From Vibrio marisflavi CECT 7928 (GTDB lineage: Bacteria > Pseudomonadota > Gammaproteobacteria > Enterobacterales > Vibrionaceae): a stretch of 64,000 nucleotides of DNA. The notes below the pieces were generated by a model. That model made no database searches. It worked only from the letters and a program-made list of their open reading frames with translations, and had not been told where the DNA came from. Positions 10,400-23,102 of this stretch are shown here, piece by piece. Numbering within the stretch: position 1 is the stretch's first letter; every line of letters starts with the position of its first letter. The DNA is taken from NCBI RefSeq assembly GCF_921294215.1, contig NZ_CAKLDM010000002.1, positions 2,232,001 to 2,296,000 on the forward strand, in the 5' to 3' direction. The position numbers were made by a program, and so were the translations under genes.

Positions 10400-11872
10400 T
10401 CAATCCGGCTTATATGCGCTCTGCATCTTACTGATATTCAGCTCAAGAGATTCAAGAAGCCTTGCTACTTTGCCAACATCACCCGCACCTTGAGTTAATA
10501 CTAAATCACCATCTTGTAAAACATTAGCCAAAATTGATGGTAACGTCTTGCTATCAGGAACAAAAATCGGATCTAGCTTACCTCTTCCACGAATAGTACG
10601 GCACAACGCTCTACCATCTGCACCAGAAATTGGCTTTTCACCTGCCGCATAGACATCCAACATAATAAGTACGTCTACTTGATCAAGTACATTCGCAAAA
10701 TCATCGTAGAGATCCCTAGTACGACTATAACGATGAGGTTGAAAAACCATAACTAAACGTTTGTCTTTCCAACCATTTCTCGCGGCTTTGATAGTCACAT
10801 CAACTTCTGTAGGATGATGTCCATAATCATCAACAAGCATGGCCTTGCCATTGCCTGTATCAAATTCACCCAGGTGTTCAAAGCGCCTACCAGTACCTTG
10901 GGTGTTTTCCATTGCTTTTAAGATGGCTTCATCGGCAATATCATCTTCAGTAGCAACCGCAATCGCTGCTGCTGCATTCAAGGCATTGTGACGCCCTGGA
11001 ATATTTAAAGTAATGGATAAGCTCTCTTTACCTTTACGTACAACAGTAAACTTACCTTGTTGGCGTTCTTGGCGGTAATTTTCAATCCTGACATCAGCAT
11101 CATCAGAAAAACCATATGTGATGACTTGACGACTTACTTGAGGGATGAGCTCGCGGACAACAGGATCATCAACACACAAAATTGCCTGCCCATAAAAAGG
11201 AAGGTTGTGTAAGAAATCGATGAACGTTTGCTTCAGAGTCTCAAAATCTCCACCGTAGGTATCCATGTGGTCAGCTTCAATATTGGTTACAATACTAACC
11301 ATAGGCTGAAGGTGTAAAAACGACGCGTCACTTTCATCAGCTTCTGCGATCAGGATTCTGCTAGACCCCAAACGCGCGTTCGTTCCTGCGCTTTTTACTA
11401 AACCACCATTAACAAACGTAGGATCTAGGTTCGCTTCTGAGTAAATCTGAGTCACTAACGCCGTTGTAGTCGTCTTTCCATGCGTACCAGCAACAGCAAT
11501 GCCGTGTCTAAATCTCATTAGCTCCGCTAGCATTTCTGCACGTCGAACAACAGGAATACGCAGCTCACGCGCGGCGACAATTTCCGGGTTTTCTTCATTG
11601 ATTGCAGTGGAAACCACCACCACACTCGCTTGTTCTATATTGGATTTTTGATGCCCGATATAAACATTGGCACCTTTACTCTCTAAACGCTCAGTGACCA
11701 TATTGTGAGCAATGTCTGAACCCGTTATTTTATAGCCTTCATTTAGCAAGACTTCGGCAATACCACTCATTCCCGCACCACCAATGCCAATAAAGTGGAT
11801 GCATTCCACTCTGCGCATCTCAGGAACAACTGCTCGAATTCGAGCTAAATTTTGCGTATGTTTAACAGTCAT
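10400..11872 (-). CDS. murC: UDP-N-acetylmuramate--L-alanine ligase
   Basis: Adds L-alanine to UDP-MurNAc, the first amino acid of the peptide stem, using ATP. The Rossmann-type [15 protein letters not shown] motif is at residues 26-40, and the ATP loop AGTHGKTTT is at 128-136. At 490 residues it matches E. coli MurC (491). It lies 12 bases after murG in the same operon and is followed by the ftsQ promoter region. Confidence 0.97.
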   Translation of the reverse strand: MTVKHTQNLARIRAVVPEMRRVECIHFIGIGGAGMSGIAEVLLNEGYKITGSDIAHNMVTERLESKGANVYIGHQKSNIEQASVVVVSTAINEENPEIVAARELRIPVVRRAEMLAELMRFRHGIAVAGTHGKTTTTALVTQIYSEANLDPTFVNGGLVKSAGTNARLGSSRILIAEADESDASFLHLQPMVSIVTNIEADHMDTYGGDFETLKQTFIDFLHNLPFYGQAILCVDDPVVRELIPQVSRQVITYGFSDDADVRIENYRQERQQGKFTVVRKGKESLSITLNIPGRHNALNAAAAIAVATEDDIADEAILKAMENTQGTGRRFEHLGEFDTGNGKAMLVDDYGHHPTEVDVTIKAARNGWKDKRLVMVFQPHRYSRTRDLYDDFANVLDQVDVLIMLDVYAAGEKPISGADGRALCRTIRGRGKLDPIFVPDSKTLPSILANVLQDGDLVLTQGAGDVGKVARLLESLELNISKMQSAYKPD

Positions 11873-11884
11873 TTATCTATCTCG

Positions 11885-12946
11885 TTAATTTGCTGTAGCG
11901 GCAATAGCCTCAGCTACCACACTATCGGCATTAACCTTGGCAATTTCTCTGGCTTTGTTCGCCATATCTAACAAACTTTCCCGATCAAGCTGCTGTATTT
12001 CCTTGATTAACCTTTCAGCGCTAAGTTCCGGTTGCTCGATCATTTTCGCTGCTGAACACTCAATTAACTGCTCAGCATTGAGAGCTTGTTGCCTATCTTT
12101 ATGCATAAAGGGGACGAATATAGCACCTATACCAGCGGCTGCAACTTCGGATACTGTCAAAGCACCTGATCGGCATATTATTAGATCCGCCCAAGCATAA
12201 GATTCTGCTACGTCACTAATAAACTCGACAACAGATGCGCCTTGCACATTATTTGCTTGGTAGGCCTCTAGGACAGTATCTTTACTACCTTTTCCAGCTT
12301 GGTGAAAAATCTCAAATCCATCACCTAGACTTGCCATTACACTTGGTAGAGTCTGGTTTAAAATCCGAGCACCTTGGCTTCCACCCATCACCAATATACG
12401 AATAGGTCCTTGCCTATCTTTGAATCTTTCATTTGGTACAGGTAAAGCCACCACATCTTCTCGTACTGGATTTCCAACGACTTCAGCAGTAGGAAAAGCG
12501 CCTGGGAAAGCTTGGAATACTTTGTTGGCAATTTTTGACAACCAGCGATTAGTTAGACCTGCTACAGCATTTTGCTCGTGCAGCACAACTGGGATTCCAA
12601 GTGTACGAGCTGCCACGCCTCCCGGTCCACTAACATACCCTCCCATGCCTAACACAGCATCTGGTTGCCACTTTTTCATATGTTTTCTAGCTTGCATAAC
12701 TGCATTGGCAATTTGAAATGGTGCGCCAAGCAAACGTAGTGGCCCTTTACCTCTTAGCCCTTTGACTTTAATGAAGTCAATTTCTATTCTATGCTGAGGT
12801 ACAAGCTCTGCTTCCATTCGATCAGACGTCCCTAACCAACGGATTTCCCAGCCTTGCTGCTGCAATTTTTTGGCGACAGCCAGTCCCGGGAATATATGTC
12901 CGCCCGTACCTCCGGCCATCACCATTAATCTTTTATTCTTTGTCAT
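11885..12946 (-). CDS. murG: lipid II synthase (GlcNAc transferase) MurG
   Basis: Transfers GlcNAc from UDP-GlcNAc to lipid I at the inner face of the membrane, making lipid II. The GT-B fold motifs are clear: the glycine-rich loop [14 protein letters not shown] near residue 11, a second [11 protein letters not shown] loop, and the donor-site stretch [11 protein letters not shown]. At 353 residues it has normal length. Its start overlaps the end of ftsW by 14 bases, so translation is probably coupled. Confidence 0.97.
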   Translation of the reverse strand: MTKNKRLMVMAGGTGGHIFPGLAVAKKLQQQGWEIRWLGTSDRMEAELVPQHRIEIDFIKVKGLRGKGPLRLLGAPFQIANAVMQARKHMKKWQPDAVLGMGGYVSGPGGVAARTLGIPVVLHEQNAVAGLTNRWLSKIANKVFQAFPGAFPTAEVVGNPVREDVVALPVPNERFKDRQGPIRILVMGGSQGARILNQTLPSVMASLGDGFEIFHQAGKGSKDTVLEAYQANNVQGASVVEFISDVAESYAWADLIICRSGALTVSEVAAAGIGAIFVPFMHKDRQQALNAEQLIECSAAKMIEQPELSAERLIKEIQQLDRESLLDMANKAREIAKVNADSVVAEAIAATAN

Positions 12947-14132
12947 CAGTGTTTTGTTCCACTAATTTGTCATTTCGTTTTTTCAATCGGTACTCGTAAT
13001 CAATTCGCAACAAAATCGCTACTGCGACCGACATCACTACAAGGCTCGATCCGCCGTAACTAATCAAAGGCAACGTAAGTCCCTTTGTTGGCATTATTCC
13101 AGCGGCTGCCCCTACATTAACTAGTGTCTGAAAGGCAAACCAAATACCGATGCCTATCGCTAAATAACCACCGAAATTTTGCCCTTCTTCAAAAGCTCTC
13201 TTACCGATCATTATTGCTTTGAAAACTAAGCTAAAGATCAGCATTAATACCAATACGACGCCAACAATACCAAGCTCTTCCGCAATTACAGCAAATACAA
13301 AGTCAGTATGAGCTTCTGGCAAATATTCTAACTTTTGAATCGAGTTTCCTAGCCCTTGGCCAAACCAACCACCTCGGCCAAACGCAATAAGTGATTGAGT
13401 TAACTGATAACCGCTACCAAATGGGTCTTGCCAAGGGTCCATAAATGAGGTTACTCGGCGAATACGATATGGCTCGGCTAATATAAGACCGACAACCGCA
13501 GCTACACCCGCCATCATTAAAGCGATGAATTGAGAGAGCTTAGCACCTGCGATAAATAACATACCAAACAAGGTAACCAGCATTACAATCACAGTTCCTA
13601 AATCTGGCTGCCCCAGTAAAAGCACTGCAAGTGCACCAAACACCATTATCGGCTTCATAAATCCGCCAAAAAAGGTTTCCCTAACTTCGCTCTGCTTACG
13701 AACCAAATAACCAGCCATGAAGATGAACAGCGATAACTTGGATACTTCGGCAGGTTGCAGGTTAAAGAAACCCAGCGGAATCCAGCGTGATGCACCATTG
13801 ACAGAACGCCCACCAATCAACACCACAATGAGCATGAAAAATGAAATGGCAAGTAACCAAGAACTGTATCTAAGCCATTTCTCAGTTGGAATTTGCAATA
13901 CGACAGAAGCTACGCCAAGCGATAAAAGCAAAAATATCGCGTGTCTTGTCATAAAGTAAAAAGGTTGTCCCGTTAGCCTTGTACTCACGGGAAAAGAAGC
14001 GGAAGTGACCATAATAAGGCCAAAAACCATTAAACCTAAAGAGATCCACACTAACTGTCTATCAAATAACGCTTCAGCTGACGGCTTGACGAGCCATTGC
14101 TTAGCACTAATTGCTGAACCCTTTATTTGCAT
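12933..14132 (-). CDS. ftsW: lipid II polymerase FtsW
   Basis: The SEDS-family glycosyltransferase that polymerises lipid II at the septum together with FtsI. About ten membrane helices are evident. Family motifs include [17 protein letters not shown], the long periplasmic loop with [10 protein letters not shown], and PLISYGGSS near the end. I chose the ATG at 14132 (MQIKGSAIS, 399 residues). A TTG at 14144 is in frame and would add four residues; the only AAGG sits too close to the TTG and is 12 bases from the ATG, so the start is not certain. It overlaps murG by 14 bases. Confidence 0.95.
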   Translation of the reverse strand: MQIKGSAISAKQWLVKPSAEALFDRQLVWISLGLMVFGLIMVTSASFPVSTRLTGQPFYFMTRHAIFLLLSLGVASVVLQIPTEKWLRYSSWLLAISFFMLIVVLIGGRSVNGASRWIPLGFFNLQPAEVSKLSLFIFMAGYLVRKQSEVRETFFGGFMKPIMVFGALAVLLLGQPDLGTVIVMLVTLFGMLFIAGAKLSQFIALMMAGVAAVVGLILAEPYRIRRVTSFMDPWQDPFGSGYQLTQSLIAFGRGGWFGQGLGNSIQKLEYLPEAHTDFVFAVIAEELGIVGVVLVLMLIFSLVFKAIMIGKRAFEEGQNFGGYLAIGIGIWFAFQTLVNVGAAAGIMPTKGLTLPLISYGGSSLVVMSVAVAILLRIDYEYRLKKRNDKLVEQNTDDKE

Positions 14133-14149
14133 ATTTGATAACAACCTTG

Positions 14150-15490
14150 TTAAGCGTATCTCTGAGCTAGCTCGGTAAATGCCTCACCACGAGCCATAAA
14201 GTTCTTAAATTGATCGAAGCTGGCACATGCTGGCGATAGCATAACCATATCATTTCTACGTAATGACGGGGTTAACGCTTCAATTACATCTCCAATCGTA
14301 TCAAACAACTCAGCTGAAGAATGCAAAGGGAGAAACTGGTTGCCATCTTTTCCAAAGCAGCAAAGTTTTACATTTATTGCCGATAAATGTTCGCCAAGCT
14401 CGGAAAAATCCGCACCTTTACCTTCTCCACCGACCAGCAAGTAAAGTGTTCCTTTACAATTCAGGCCAGCCAATGCCGCTGCTGTGCTAGCGACATTTGT
14501 CGCCTTAGAATCGTTAATCCACTTTATACCTTTTTTGTCTGCCACTACCTGACAACGATGCGTCAAACCATTGTAAGATTTAAGCGCATCAAATCCCTGC
14601 CTATAATCAACGCCAACTTGTTCCAGCAACGCGAGACAAACCAAAGCGTTAGCTACATTGTGACGACCAACCAAGGACAGCTCCTCAATTGAAACCAGAG
14701 GCACACCGTTTACAGCCAAATACTCTTTATCTTGGTCAACCACCACACCATACTGAGCACTGCTGTGTAGGCCAAATTCAACCAATTCCAAACCCAATTC
14801 TTTGCTTGGGTATGTGGCAGCATCGCAAGTATTCACTACACAACAATTGGCATTATCGAAAATTCTCAGTTTGGCTTGACGATAATCTTCCATAGAGTCA
14901 TAGCGATCCATGTGATCTTCAGAAAGATTTAAAAAAGCAGAAGCAGCAGTGTGAAGACTTGATGTTGTTTCAAGCTGAAAGCTTGATAGTTCTAAAACGT
15001 AAAGATCGTGATCGTTTTGCAAAAGATCTAGAGCAGGAACACCGATATTGCCACCGACACCAACATTCACTCCACAAGCTTTCGCTATGACTCCAGTCAG
15101 ATCCGTAACTGTACTTTTACCATTGGATCCAGTTATCGCTATGACTGGCTTATCAACATGCCAAGCAAATAACTCAATATCGCCAATAACTTTGCAGCCG
15201 TTTTTTAAGGCTTGCTGAATCTCAGGCGTCGCTAACGCAATGCCCGGACTCAAAACAATCAAATCTGCGTTTAGCAACCAATCTAGATTCCAGCCACCAG
15301 AATATAATTCAACTGAACTAGAAAGCTGTTCTCTGCCAGGAGGCTCCGCTCTGGTGTCGATAACTTTTATATCCAATTCATTTGAGCGACTGGATAGAAA
15401 ATTAACGACTGATAGGCCAGTAATACCTAGCCCAACGACAACAACATTACTGATATTTCGCCATGGATCTGCTTTATTTGCTTCTGTCAC
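14150..15490 (-). CDS. murD: UDP-N-acetylmuramoylalanine--D-glutamate ligase
   Basis: Adds D-glutamate to UDP-MurNAc-L-Ala. The N-terminal [11 protein letters not shown] nucleotide fold is at residues 16-26, and the ATP loop GSNGKST is at 121-127. The C-terminal ligase domain keeps NDSKATN and the [11 protein letters not shown] motif. At 446 residues it is slightly longer than E. coli MurD (438). The start is GTG ([10 protein letters not shown]) with AGGG upstream. It sits between mraY and ftsW as in E. coli. Confidence 0.96.
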   Translation of the reverse strand: MTEANKADPWRNISNVVVVGLGITGLSVVNFLSSRSNELDIKVIDTRAEPPGREQLSSSVELYSGGWNLDWLLNADLIVLSPGIALATPEIQQALKNGCKVIGDIELFAWHVDKPVIAITGSNGKSTVTDLTGVIAKACGVNVGVGGNIGVPALDLLQNDHDLYVLELSSFQLETTSSLHTAASAFLNLSEDHMDRYDSMEDYRQAKLRIFDNANCCVVNTCDAATYPSKELGLELVEFGLHSSAQYGVVVDQDKEYLAVNGVPLVSIEELSLVGRHNVANALVCLALLEQVGVDYRQGFDALKSYNGLTHRCQVVADKKGIKWINDSKATNVASTAAALAGLNCKGTLYLLVGGEGKGADFSELGEHLSAINVKLCCFGKDGNQFLPLHSSAELFDTIGDVIEALTPSLRRNDMVMLSPACASFDQFKNFMARGEAFTELAQRYA

Positions 15491-15502
15491 AATCCAACCC
15501 TA

Positions 15503-16585
15503 CTATCGAACTTTCAGAGTCGCTAAACCAATCAAAACTAATACAATGGAAATGATCCAAAAACGCACGATGACGCGTGGTTCAGGCCATCCTTTTAGTT
15601 CGTAGTGATGGTGAATCGGAGCCATACGGAAAATTCTTTGCCCACGCAGCTTATATGAGCCAACTTGCAAGATCACAGATACGGTTTCCATTACGAATAC
15701 ACCACCCATAATGACTAATACAAACTCCTGCCTAACCAATACTGCGATTGTACCGAGCGCACCACCGAGAGCCAGTGAACCAACATCGCCCATGAAAACT
15801 TGCGCTGGGTAAGTATTAAACCATAAGAACCCGAGGCCAGCACCGACCATAGCTGTACACACTACCACTAACTCAGACGTGAGAGGGATATATGGGATAT
15901 GCAGATAGTTTGCGAAGTTAAAGTTACCCGTAGCCCAAGCAATTGCTGCCATGCCAGCCGATACCAGTACCGTTGGCATTATAGCGAGTCCATCAAGGCC
16001 GTCAGTTAAGTTCACCGCATTACTAGTGCCGACAATAACGAAATAAGTCAGGATAATATACAGGAAGCCCAGTTGAGGCATGACGTCTTTGAAGAATGGT
16101 ACGACAAGTTGGGTCGCAGCCGTATCTTTACCATGAACGTACAAAGCAAAAGCAACCACTAGAGCAATAGCTGATTGCCAAAAGTACTTCCATCTTGCAA
16201 TCAAACCATCAGTGTTCTTGTGCACAACTTTACGGTAATCATCAACAAAACCAACGATACCATATCCGGCTAACACAGCCAGTACGGCCCATACATAAGG
16301 GTTTGCAAGATCGGTCCATAGCAACACAGTGATAATGATGGAAGCTAGGATCATTATCCCACCCATCGTAGGTGTGCCCTGCTTACTAAAATGAGATTCA
16401 GGTCCGTCGTTGCGAACAACTTGACCAATCTGCAGTTTTTGTAGGCGTCGAATAACAATTGGCCCCATCCAAAGGGATAAGGACAATGCTGTTAAGATAC
16501 TGAAGATAGCTCTGAACGATAGGTATTCAAACAGTCGAAAGAAAGAAAAGTATGGCTGTAACAACTGCGCTAGCCAAATAATCAT
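15503..16585 (-). CDS. mraY: phospho-N-acetylmuramoyl-pentapeptide transferase
   Basis: Moves phospho-MurNAc-pentapeptide to undecaprenyl phosphate to make lipid I, the first membrane step. It has 360 residues and about ten membrane helices, identical in size to E. coli. The catalytic motifs [19 protein letters not shown] and MGDVGSL are present, as is [12 protein letters not shown] with its three-histidine loop. Start and stop overlap murF by four bases (ATGA), typical of coupled dcw genes. Confidence 0.98.
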   Translation of the reverse strand: MIIWLAQLLQPYFSFFRLFEYLSFRAIFSILTALSLSLWMGPIVIRRLQKLQIGQVVRNDGPESHFSKQGTPTMGGIMILASIIITVLLWTDLANPYVWAVLAVLAGYGIVGFVDDYRKVVHKNTDGLIARWKYFWQSAIALVVAFALYVHGKDTAATQLVVPFFKDVMPQLGFLYIILTYFVIVGTSNAVNLTDGLDGLAIMPTVLVSAGMAAIAWATGNFNFANYLHIPYIPLTSELVVVCTAMVGAGLGFLWFNTYPAQVFMGDVGSLALGGALGTIAVLVRQEFVLVIMGGVFVMETVSVILQVGSYKLRGQRIFRMAPIHHHYELKGWPEPRVIVRFWIISIVLVLIGLATLKVR

Positions 16586-17943
16586 GAATATTTCTCCTTC
16601 AAAGACGCAGCAATTTCGAACATTCGAGCGCTATTCGCACCTTTGACTAATAATGTATGTTGGTGTTTTTCTTCTAATGATAGATGATGATTTACGTAAT
16701 TTATCAAGTCGTTATGGCTATCAAAGTGATTTCCGTGACAGAGTTGGCTAATTACTTTTGCCTCATCACCAAACGTTAATACGTGGTCAAAACCATATTG
16801 CGCAGCATGTTCTGCTACTTCTTTGTGCAGACTTTCACTATCACTGCCAAGCTCAGCCATATAGCCAAGGATCAACCACTTTTTGTTTGAATAGCAGTTG
16901 AGTAGATCAGCGGCGGCTTTCATAGCGGGTACGCTAGCGTTATAGCTATCATCAATGAGCGTTATGTTATCAGTTAATTGGATAACTTCCACTCGACCTT
17001 TTACATTCGATAAATTCTCTAATCCAGCCTGAATATCTTCGATATTCACATCCATTTCTAACGCAAGGGCTGAAGCGGCTAAGGCATTGCCAATGTTGTG
17101 TTCACCTACAATACCCAACTGCACTTCAGCTGAGCCTCTTGGAGTATGAAGAACAAAGTCGGCTTCGCCTTTTGAGTTCATCATCACGCAAGAAGCAAAA
17201 AAGTCGGCTTGCGGGTTAGTTACAGAAAAAGTGCGCACTTTTTTATCTTTCAGTACGTCACTCCACAACTCTTCACCGCAACTATCTAAATTGATGATGG
17301 CGCTGCCACCAGCAGACAGACCTTGATAAATTTCGCCCTTGGCAATTTTGACACCTTCAATCGAACCAAACCCTTCTAGGTGTGCTTCTGCTACATTATT
17401 GACTAATGCAACATCTGGTTTAACTAGCTGAGTGGTATAGGCGATCTCACCAACATGATTTGCCCCAAGTTCAATAACGGCAAATCTGTCTTCTGGAGTG
17501 GAACGTAACAGCGTTAGAGGGACACCAATTTCATTGTTAAAGTTACCTTGCGTATACATCACTTTGCCCACTTGCGACAAAATGCTACTCAGCATTTCTT
17601 TAACCGTTGTCTTACCACAACTACCCGTGATTGCTGCAGTTTTGGTTTCACATTGTTGATGTATCCAAGCGCCAAGTTTTCCGAGCGCAAGTTTTGTGTC
17701 ATCAACAACAAGCTGAGGTACAGAAACTATCTGCTCTGACGAAACTAACAATGCGCTTGCACCAGAATCGATGGCCTTATCTAAGAAGTTATGAGCGTCA
17801 AATCGCTCGCCAATGAGAGCAATAAACAGTGCGCCAGATTCAATATTTCTGGTATCTGTCGAAACTGAGTGGATCTCTGTATCTTGACCAATTAACTTGG
17901 CATCAAGAACTTGGGCTAGAGTTTGAAGTGAAACTGTTATCAT
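16582..17943 (-). CDS. murF: UDP-MurNAc-tripeptide--D-Ala-D-Ala ligase
   Basis: Adds the D-Ala-D-Ala dipeptide to complete the pentapeptide precursor. The ATP loop TGSCGKTT is at residues 106-113, followed by the Mur central domain ([11 protein letters not shown]) and a C-terminal domain with [11 protein letters not shown]. At 453 residues it matches E. coli MurF (452). It overlaps murE and mraY by four bases on each side. Confidence 0.97.
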   Translation of the reverse strand: MITVSLQTLAQVLDAKLIGQDTEIHSVSTDTRNIESGALFIALIGERFDAHNFLDKAIDSGASALLVSSEQIVSVPQLVVDDTKLALGKLGAWIHQQCETKTAAITGSCGKTTVKEMLSSILSQVGKVMYTQGNFNNEIGVPLTLLRSTPEDRFAVIELGANHVGEIAYTTQLVKPDVALVNNVAEAHLEGFGSIEGVKIAKGEIYQGLSAGGSAIINLDSCGEELWSDVLKDKKVRTFSVTNPQADFFASCVMMNSKGEADFVLHTPRGSAEVQLGIVGEHNIGNALAASALALEMDVNIEDIQAGLENLSNVKGRVEVIQLTDNITLIDDSYNASVPAMKAAADLLNCYSNKKWLILGYMAELGSDSESLHKEVAEHAAQYGFDHVLTFGDEAKVISQLCHGNHFDSHNDLINYVNHHLSLEEKHQHTLLVKGANSARMFEIAASLKEKYS

Positions 17944-19427
17944 GAAATGAGTCCTAGTAAAGTTTGAGCAGACTCTCTGTCGGAATAGTGAACGGTGTCT
18001 TGCCCTATCACCTGATAGTCTTCGTGACCTTTCCCTGCTAGTAAAATAATATCTTCAGAGCTTGCATTGTCTATGGCATGAGCCAGTGCGCGAAGCCTGT
18101 CATGTTCCACCAAAACGGCGTTCGGTGTATTAATGCCACGCAAAATATCTGTCACTATTATGTCTGGGCTTTCACCGCGTGGGTTATCATCTGTGACGAT
18201 CACTTTATCTGCAAGTCGCTCTGCGATCTCTCCCATCATAGGGCGCTTACCCGTATCACGATCACCTCCACAACCAAATATTGCCCAAAGTTTGCCATTA
18301 CAATGAACTTTCAACGCTTGCAGAGCTTTTTCCAAAGCATCTGGCGTATGAGCATAATCGACGACAACTTTTGCCTTTTCAGCAGCTTGAAATAGTTCCA
18401 TTCTACCAATCACTGGGGACAACTTGCTGGATTCGCGAATGAGCATTTCCTTATCAACACCAAGCTCCAGTAAAGCGCCAAATGCCAACATAACGTTTGA
18501 AGCATTAAACTGGCCTATCAGCGGTACAGATAGTATTCCATCGCCATATTCACCACCAAATTGAATCTCAATACCTTTGGTTGAGTAGCTCACTTTGCTC
18601 GCCCATAGCGCGCGTTGGTACTTATTGATTGGCCGCAAAGAGATAGCTAAGGCATTTGGCAGATCTTGTAGCCAACTATTGCCAACCTCATCATCTACAT
18701 TAATGACTGCACGCTTGGTTTTATGTTGAGTAAAAAGAGACTGCTTAGCTTTCGCGTATTCTTCCATTGTATGATGGTAGTCAAGATGATCCCGGCTAAG
18801 ATTCGAGAATACGCCAACTTCAAATTCAGTAGCCTTAACTCGATTTTGCACTAAACCATGCGAGGAGACTTCTAGTGCTGTAACTTGAGCTCCTAGTTTT
18901 TCCAACTCAAACAATGTTTTCTGAATTTCGATAGCACTGCCAGTCGTATTCACAGCAGGCTTTAAGTTAGATAAGAACCCGTTTCCTGTTGTGCCCATCA
19001 CTGCAGCTTTTGTGCCTACGAGTTCTAACCACTGAGCAATAATTTGCGTAATGGTCGTTTTACCATTTGTGCCAGTTACAGCGATTAAACGAGATTTCTG
19101 CAGCGGATAAAGTCGAGCCGATAGCTCAGATAAGTGCTGAGATAAATTATCAATGTATATGACAGGTATACCTTCGACATCAGTGATGCTTGCATGTGTA
19201 GAGTGCTCATCTGCTTCGGCAACAATACATTTTGCTCCATTTCGAATCGCCGACAGAATGAAGTGTCGACCGTCAACTTCATGTCCGTTGATTGCAACAA
19301 ATGTATCGCCTTCTGATACATCCCTGCTATCGAGCTGAAGGCTATCTACTACAAGCTCAGCGCATTGAAAACCTTTGATATCTACCCAAGGAGAAAGCAG
19401 CGTTGCTAAGGTGTGTTTTGTCGTCAT
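17940..19427 (-). CDS. murE: UDP-MurNAc-L-Ala-D-Glu--meso-DAP ligase
   Basis: Adds meso-diaminopimelate, the product of the pathway that includes dapB in this window. The ATP loop GTNGKTT is at residues 119-125. DDNPRGE in the C-terminal domain is the signature for meso-DAP rather than lysine specificity, so the wall is DAP-type as in other gammaproteobacteria. At 495 residues it equals E. coli MurE. It lies 10 bases after ftsI and overlaps murF by four bases. Confidence 0.97.
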   Translation of the reverse strand: MTTKHTLATLLSPWVDIKGFQCAELVVDSLQLDSRDVSEGDTFVAINGHEVDGRHFILSAIRNGAKCIVAEADEHSTHASITDVEGIPVIYIDNLSQHLSELSARLYPLQKSRLIAVTGTNGKTTITQIIAQWLELVGTKAAVMGTTGNGFLSNLKPAVNTTGSAIEIQKTLFELEKLGAQVTALEVSSHGLVQNRVKATEFEVGVFSNLSRDHLDYHHTMEEYAKAKQSLFTQHKTKRAVINVDDEVGNSWLQDLPNALAISLRPINKYQRALWASKVSYSTKGIEIQFGGEYGDGILSVPLIGQFNASNVMLAFGALLELGVDKEMLIRESSKLSPVIGRMELFQAAEKAKVVVDYAHTPDALEKALQALKVHCNGKLWAIFGCGGDRDTGKRPMMGEIAERLADKVIVTDDNPRGESPDIIVTDILRGINTPNAVLVEHDRLRALAHAIDNASSEDIILLAGKGHEDYQVIGQDTVHYSDRESAQTLLGLIS

Positions 19428-19437
19428 ATTTTGCTTC

Positions 19438-21174
19438 CTACTTGTCAGACTCTTTTTTCGCGTCAGGTGGAATATTCAAGATTTGTAAAGCGCCTTTCAT
19501 TATTTTGGCAAACACCGGACTTGCTACAGTACCACCATAATAGTTGTCGCCTTGAGGCTCATTTACCATCACCGCCAACGCGAGTCTCGGATTGCTGATT
19601 GGAGCGATACCGGCTGTGTAGGCAAAATATTCATCACTATATTCGCCATTTTCAGCTTTACGAGTGGTACCCGTTTTAGCACCAACCTGATACCCGGGAA
19701 CAGCGGCTCTGACTGCTGAACCGCCAGGTTCAGTTACAGCTTCCAACATTTTGAGTACACGTCTTACGTTTTCATGACCAAATACTTGTCTACCTTCTGC
19801 CTCGTGGCTGGTTTTCACAATATGCAAAGGCATGTAATGTCCGTAATTACCCAAAGTGGCATAAGCATGAGCTAATTGCAGTGGCGTAACACTGAGTCCA
19901 TACCCAAACGCTAAAGTCGCGATTTCTATTTTTGACCAGCGGCGACGATTTGGAAAAATACCTGTGGTTTCTCCAACTAAATTGAGACCAGATAACTCAC
20001 CGAAGCCCGCTGCACTATACATGTGTAATAAGGTTTCAATCGGCATTCGAAGCGCAAGTGTTGCCACACCGACGTTACTTGATTTCTGCAGTATTGTTGT
20101 GAGGTCAGCTTTACCGACTTTTTCGGTATCAGTAACTAAGCTACCTCCAACTCTCATCACACCATTGCCAGTATCAATCACGGTTTTAGGATTGGCTGCA
20201 CCACTATCAAGAGCGGCTAGAATTACAAATGGTTTAACTGTTGAGCCTGGTTCAAACGCATCGGTAATCACACGGTTACGCATATTGAAACTTTTTAGAT
20301 CTGAACGGTTGTTTGGGTTATAAGATGGCGCATTAACCATCGCAAGAATTGCACCCGTTTTTACATCAATCAGAACCGCAGAAGCTGACGTTGCTCGATA
20401 GTCGGCAACTACTTGTTTTATCGCTCGGTAGGCAATGGCTTGAATACGCTGATCAATGGTGAGTGTAAGTGGCTTGCCTTCTTGACGCTTTTCAAGTGAG
20501 ATATTCTCGACCACTCGCCCAAAGCGGTCTTTACGAATAACCCTTTTTCCGGCTTCACCTGTCAGCCAGTCATCATAACTGCGCTCGACCCCTTCTAAGC
20601 CATGGCCATCGATACCCGTTACCCCAACGATATGAGCACTGACCTCTCCGGCGGGATAATAACGGCGAGATTCATGTTTTAGTCCGATACCTTTTATTTT
20701 TAACTCTCGAACATAGTTTGCCATTGCTGGATTAACTTGCCTTTGAATATAGATAAATCGGCGCTTGGCATTATTTTTAATCTTGTCGACCAGCTCTTGC
20801 CTGTTCAGGTCGAGTACGTCAGCTAGGGCGTACCATCTATCAAGATCTTTTAAATCGCCATCTTTAATAATTGTGGCTGGATCGGCCCATACTGCATCAA
20901 CAGGAACACTGACCGCTAATGGTTCACCATTGCGATCATAAATAATACCGCGAGCAGAATGGAGTACTTTGGCTCGAATAGAGCGGATATCACCTTGGTG
21001 AATAAGGTTTCCGGGCTCAACCACTTGGATATAAGCAATCCGGCTAACGAGAGCAGCGAAGGCGACAAAAACAAAAAAAATCACAAGGTAGAATCGCCAA
21101 CGGATCAATAAAGGCGAGTTGGTTTCTTCCTTGCGTTCAGGCTTAGAGTTGGGTTTCGTTTTTTTTGATTTCAT
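19438..21174 (-). CDS. ftsI: septal transpeptidase FtsI (PBP3)
   Basis: The class B penicillin-binding protein that cross-links septal peptidoglycan with FtsW. It has a basic N-terminus, one membrane anchor at about residues 26-48, a pedestal domain with RGIIYDRNG, and a transpeptidase domain. The three catalytic motifs are STVK (Ser311-Lys314), SSN (365-367) and KTGT (500-503). At 578 residues it is close to E. coli (588). It overlaps ftsL by four bases. It is clearly distinct from the PBP2-type gene at 58225-60123. Confidence 0.97.
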   Translation of the reverse strand: MKSKKTKPNSKPERKEETNSPLLIRWRFYLVIFFVFVAFAALVSRIAYIQVVEPGNLIHQGDIRSIRAKVLHSARGIIYDRNGEPLAVSVPVDAVWADPATIIKDGDLKDLDRWYALADVLDLNRQELVDKIKNNAKRRFIYIQRQVNPAMANYVRELKIKGIGLKHESRRYYPAGEVSAHIVGVTGIDGHGLEGVERSYDDWLTGEAGKRVIRKDRFGRVVENISLEKRQEGKPLTLTIDQRIQAIAYRAIKQVVADYRATSASAVLIDVKTGAILAMVNAPSYNPNNRSDLKSFNMRNRVITDAFEPGSTVKPFVILAALDSGAANPKTVIDTGNGVMRVGGSLVTDTEKVGKADLTTILQKSSNVGVATLALRMPIETLLHMYSAAGFGELSGLNLVGETTGIFPNRRRWSKIEIATLAFGYGLSVTPLQLAHAYATLGNYGHYMPLHIVKTSHEAEGRQVFGHENVRRVLKMLEAVTEPGGSAVRAAVPGYQVGAKTGTTRKAENGEYSDEYFAYTAGIAPISNPRLALAVMVNEPQGDNYYGGTVASPVFAKIMKGALQILNIPPDAKKESDK

Positions 21175-21488
21175 TTTTCTGAAAACGTAACTTCCTTGCT
21201 TGAGTCAGGTCGCACCATATTGAGCTCGGTTTTCGCGATCGTTTCGACTCGGCTACTGTCTGCTAGTGAGGTCTCCTCAAGGAGTAAGTTGCGCCACTCG
21301 TCATCAAGCTTCTCTCTCGCGACTAAAGTCTTATCTTTTTCCGCAATAGCTAGCCGAGTATTGTAGGTGGTGAACACAACACCCATTGAAGTGAATAAAA
21401 TCAGAAATAACAATATGAGAGGCAATCGACCGACTGTCACTAAGTCTTTGGCAATAATCTTGGCGAGATTGGGGGACGATTGCTTCAT
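21171..21488 (-). CDS. ftsL: cell division protein FtsL
   Basis: A small bitopic divisome protein that pairs with FtsB through a coiled coil and activates FtsWI. It has 105 residues with one membrane helix at about 21-42 and a heptad-like region from about 45 to 85. The sequence is poorly conserved, so the call rests on size, topology and position between rsmH and ftsI. Confidence 0.92.
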   Translation of the reverse strand: MKQSSPNLAKIIAKDLVTVGRLPLILLFLILFTSMGVVFTTYNTRLAIAEKDKTLVAREKLDDEWRNLLLEETSLADSSRVETIAKTELNMVRPDSSKEVTFSEK

Positions 21489-21495
21489 AATTCCA

Positions 21496-22446
21496 TTACA
21501 GTTTTTCGGCGACTCTCAGTACTGAGCTACGTGAGCGTGCATTCGCCTCGACTTCTTCCTTAGAAGGTTTGATTGCTTTGCCGATAGGTTTCAAATTTGC
21601 AGAGCCTAACGCCTGAATTTCCTTTTCAGTTAACGGCAACCCATGAGGAACTTGGGGGCCTTGACTCTCCTTGCGGATAAACCGCTTCACCATTCTATCT
21701 TCTAAAGAGTGGAAGCTAATAACCGACAAACGTCCTTGATCCGACAAAATGCTTGCAGCGCCTTTTAACGCTACGTCGATCTCTTCAAGCTCGCTATTGA
21801 TATATATACGCAGAGCTTGAAACGTTCTCGTCGCAGGGTGCTTTTTCTCTTTAAAACTTTTTGGTGCAGCGTCTGATATTAATTTGGCTAACTGGATCGT
21901 ACGTGTCAATGGCTCATTCTGATCATCTTCTCGAAATGCGACAATGGCTTTTGCGATTCGGCGCGCATGCTTGTCTTCACCAAATTCACGAATGACCCAT
22001 GTAATGTCATCTAATTCAGCTTGAGCAAGCCATTCTGAAACTGGCATACCTGAAGTCGGGTCCATACGCATATCTAGCGGGCCGTCTTTCATAAAACTAA
22101 AGCCACGTTCAGCATCATCCAATTGTGGCGATGAAACTCCTAAATCAAACAGCACACCATCAACTTTACCTACTAACCCATGTTCTTCAGCGTACTGAGC
22201 AATGTTAGAAAACGGGCCGTGAATGATCGTGAACCTTGGATCGTTTATTTTACTAGCTTCAGCTATCGCTTGAGGATCGCGATCGATACTGTACAGGCGG
22301 CCATTTTCACCCAGTTTAGAAAGAATGGTGCGGCTGTGGCCTCCTCGACCAAACGTTCCATCCATATAAATGCCATCAGGTTTAATGTTCAAACCATCTA
22401 TCGATTCATTAAGAAGTACAGATACATGTTGGAAAGGTTCAGTCAT
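21496..22446 (-). CDS. rsmH: 16S rRNA m4C1402 methyltransferase RsmH (MraW)
   Basis: Methylates N4 of C1402 in the 16S rRNA P site. The start [12 protein letters not shown] at 22446 gives 316 residues, close to E. coli (313). A frame open to 22530 would add 28 residues without family support. The SAM-binding motif GTFGRGGHS is at 30-38, and the family motifs [13 protein letters not shown] and [12 protein letters not shown] are present. It heads the dcw operon here, because there is no mraZ between it and rnpB. A plausible promoter lies at 22477-22504. Confidence 0.96.
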   Translation of the reverse strand: MTEPFQHVSVLLNESIDGLNIKPDGIYMDGTFGRGGHSRTILSKLGENGRLYSIDRDPQAIAEASKINDPRFTIIHGPFSNIAQYAEEHGLVGKVDGVLFDLGVSSPQLDDAERGFSFMKDGPLDMRMDPTSGMPVSEWLAQAELDDITWVIREFGEDKHARRIAKAIVAFREDDQNEPLTRTIQLAKLISDAAPKSFKEKKHPATRTFQALRIYINSELEEIDVALKGAASILSDQGRLSVISFHSLEDRMVKRFIRKESQGPQVPHGLPLTEKEIQALGSANLKPIGKAIKPSKEEVEANARSRSSVLRVAEKL

Positions 22447-22476
22447 GATAATCACGCCACGCAGCTTAAAGCTTGT

Positions 22477-22504
22477 TGTATACAATATTTTTGTTAACTG
22501 TCGA
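22477..22504 (-). promoter_or_regulatory. promoter of the dcw operon (rsmH)
   Basis: TCGACA (22504-22499) and TATACA (22482-22477) are 16 bases apart on the minus strand, about 30 bases before the rsmH start. The upstream rnpB transcript is stopped by a strong terminator, so a promoter is needed here. Confidence 0.5.
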
Positions 22505-22588
22505 CTATAGCATTTAGAGCTACGGCTCACACCCTATGATATTGAGCTAATTCTAGTGTTTAGAAAATTGTTTTCGTCAGTTACAAGT

Positions 22589-22621
22589 AAAAAACCCATC
22601 ATAACGTGTTGTTATGATGGG
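22589..22621 (-). terminator. rnpB terminator
   Basis: An 11-base perfect stem (CCCATCATAAC/GTTATGATGGG) with a five-base loop is followed by six T on the minus strand, a few bases past the RNase P RNA 3' end. Confidence 0.9.
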
Positions 22622-22633
22622 CTTATAAATAGG

Positions 22634-23012
<379 letters not shown>

Positions 23013-23019
23013 AGGCGCG

Positions 23020-23048
23020 ATTGTATAGATTATCGAGAATCCTGTCTA
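23020..23048 (-). promoter_or_regulatory. rnpB promoter
   Basis: TAGACA (23048-23043) and TACAAT (23025-23020) are 17 bases apart on the minus strand. Transcription would start near 23013, exactly at the 5' end expected from the P1 helix. Confidence 0.65.
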
Positions 23049-23102
23049 TAGTGAAACAGTGTCGAATTGGTACAAATGATTAAATGTGGACGAAAAGTGG
23101 CT

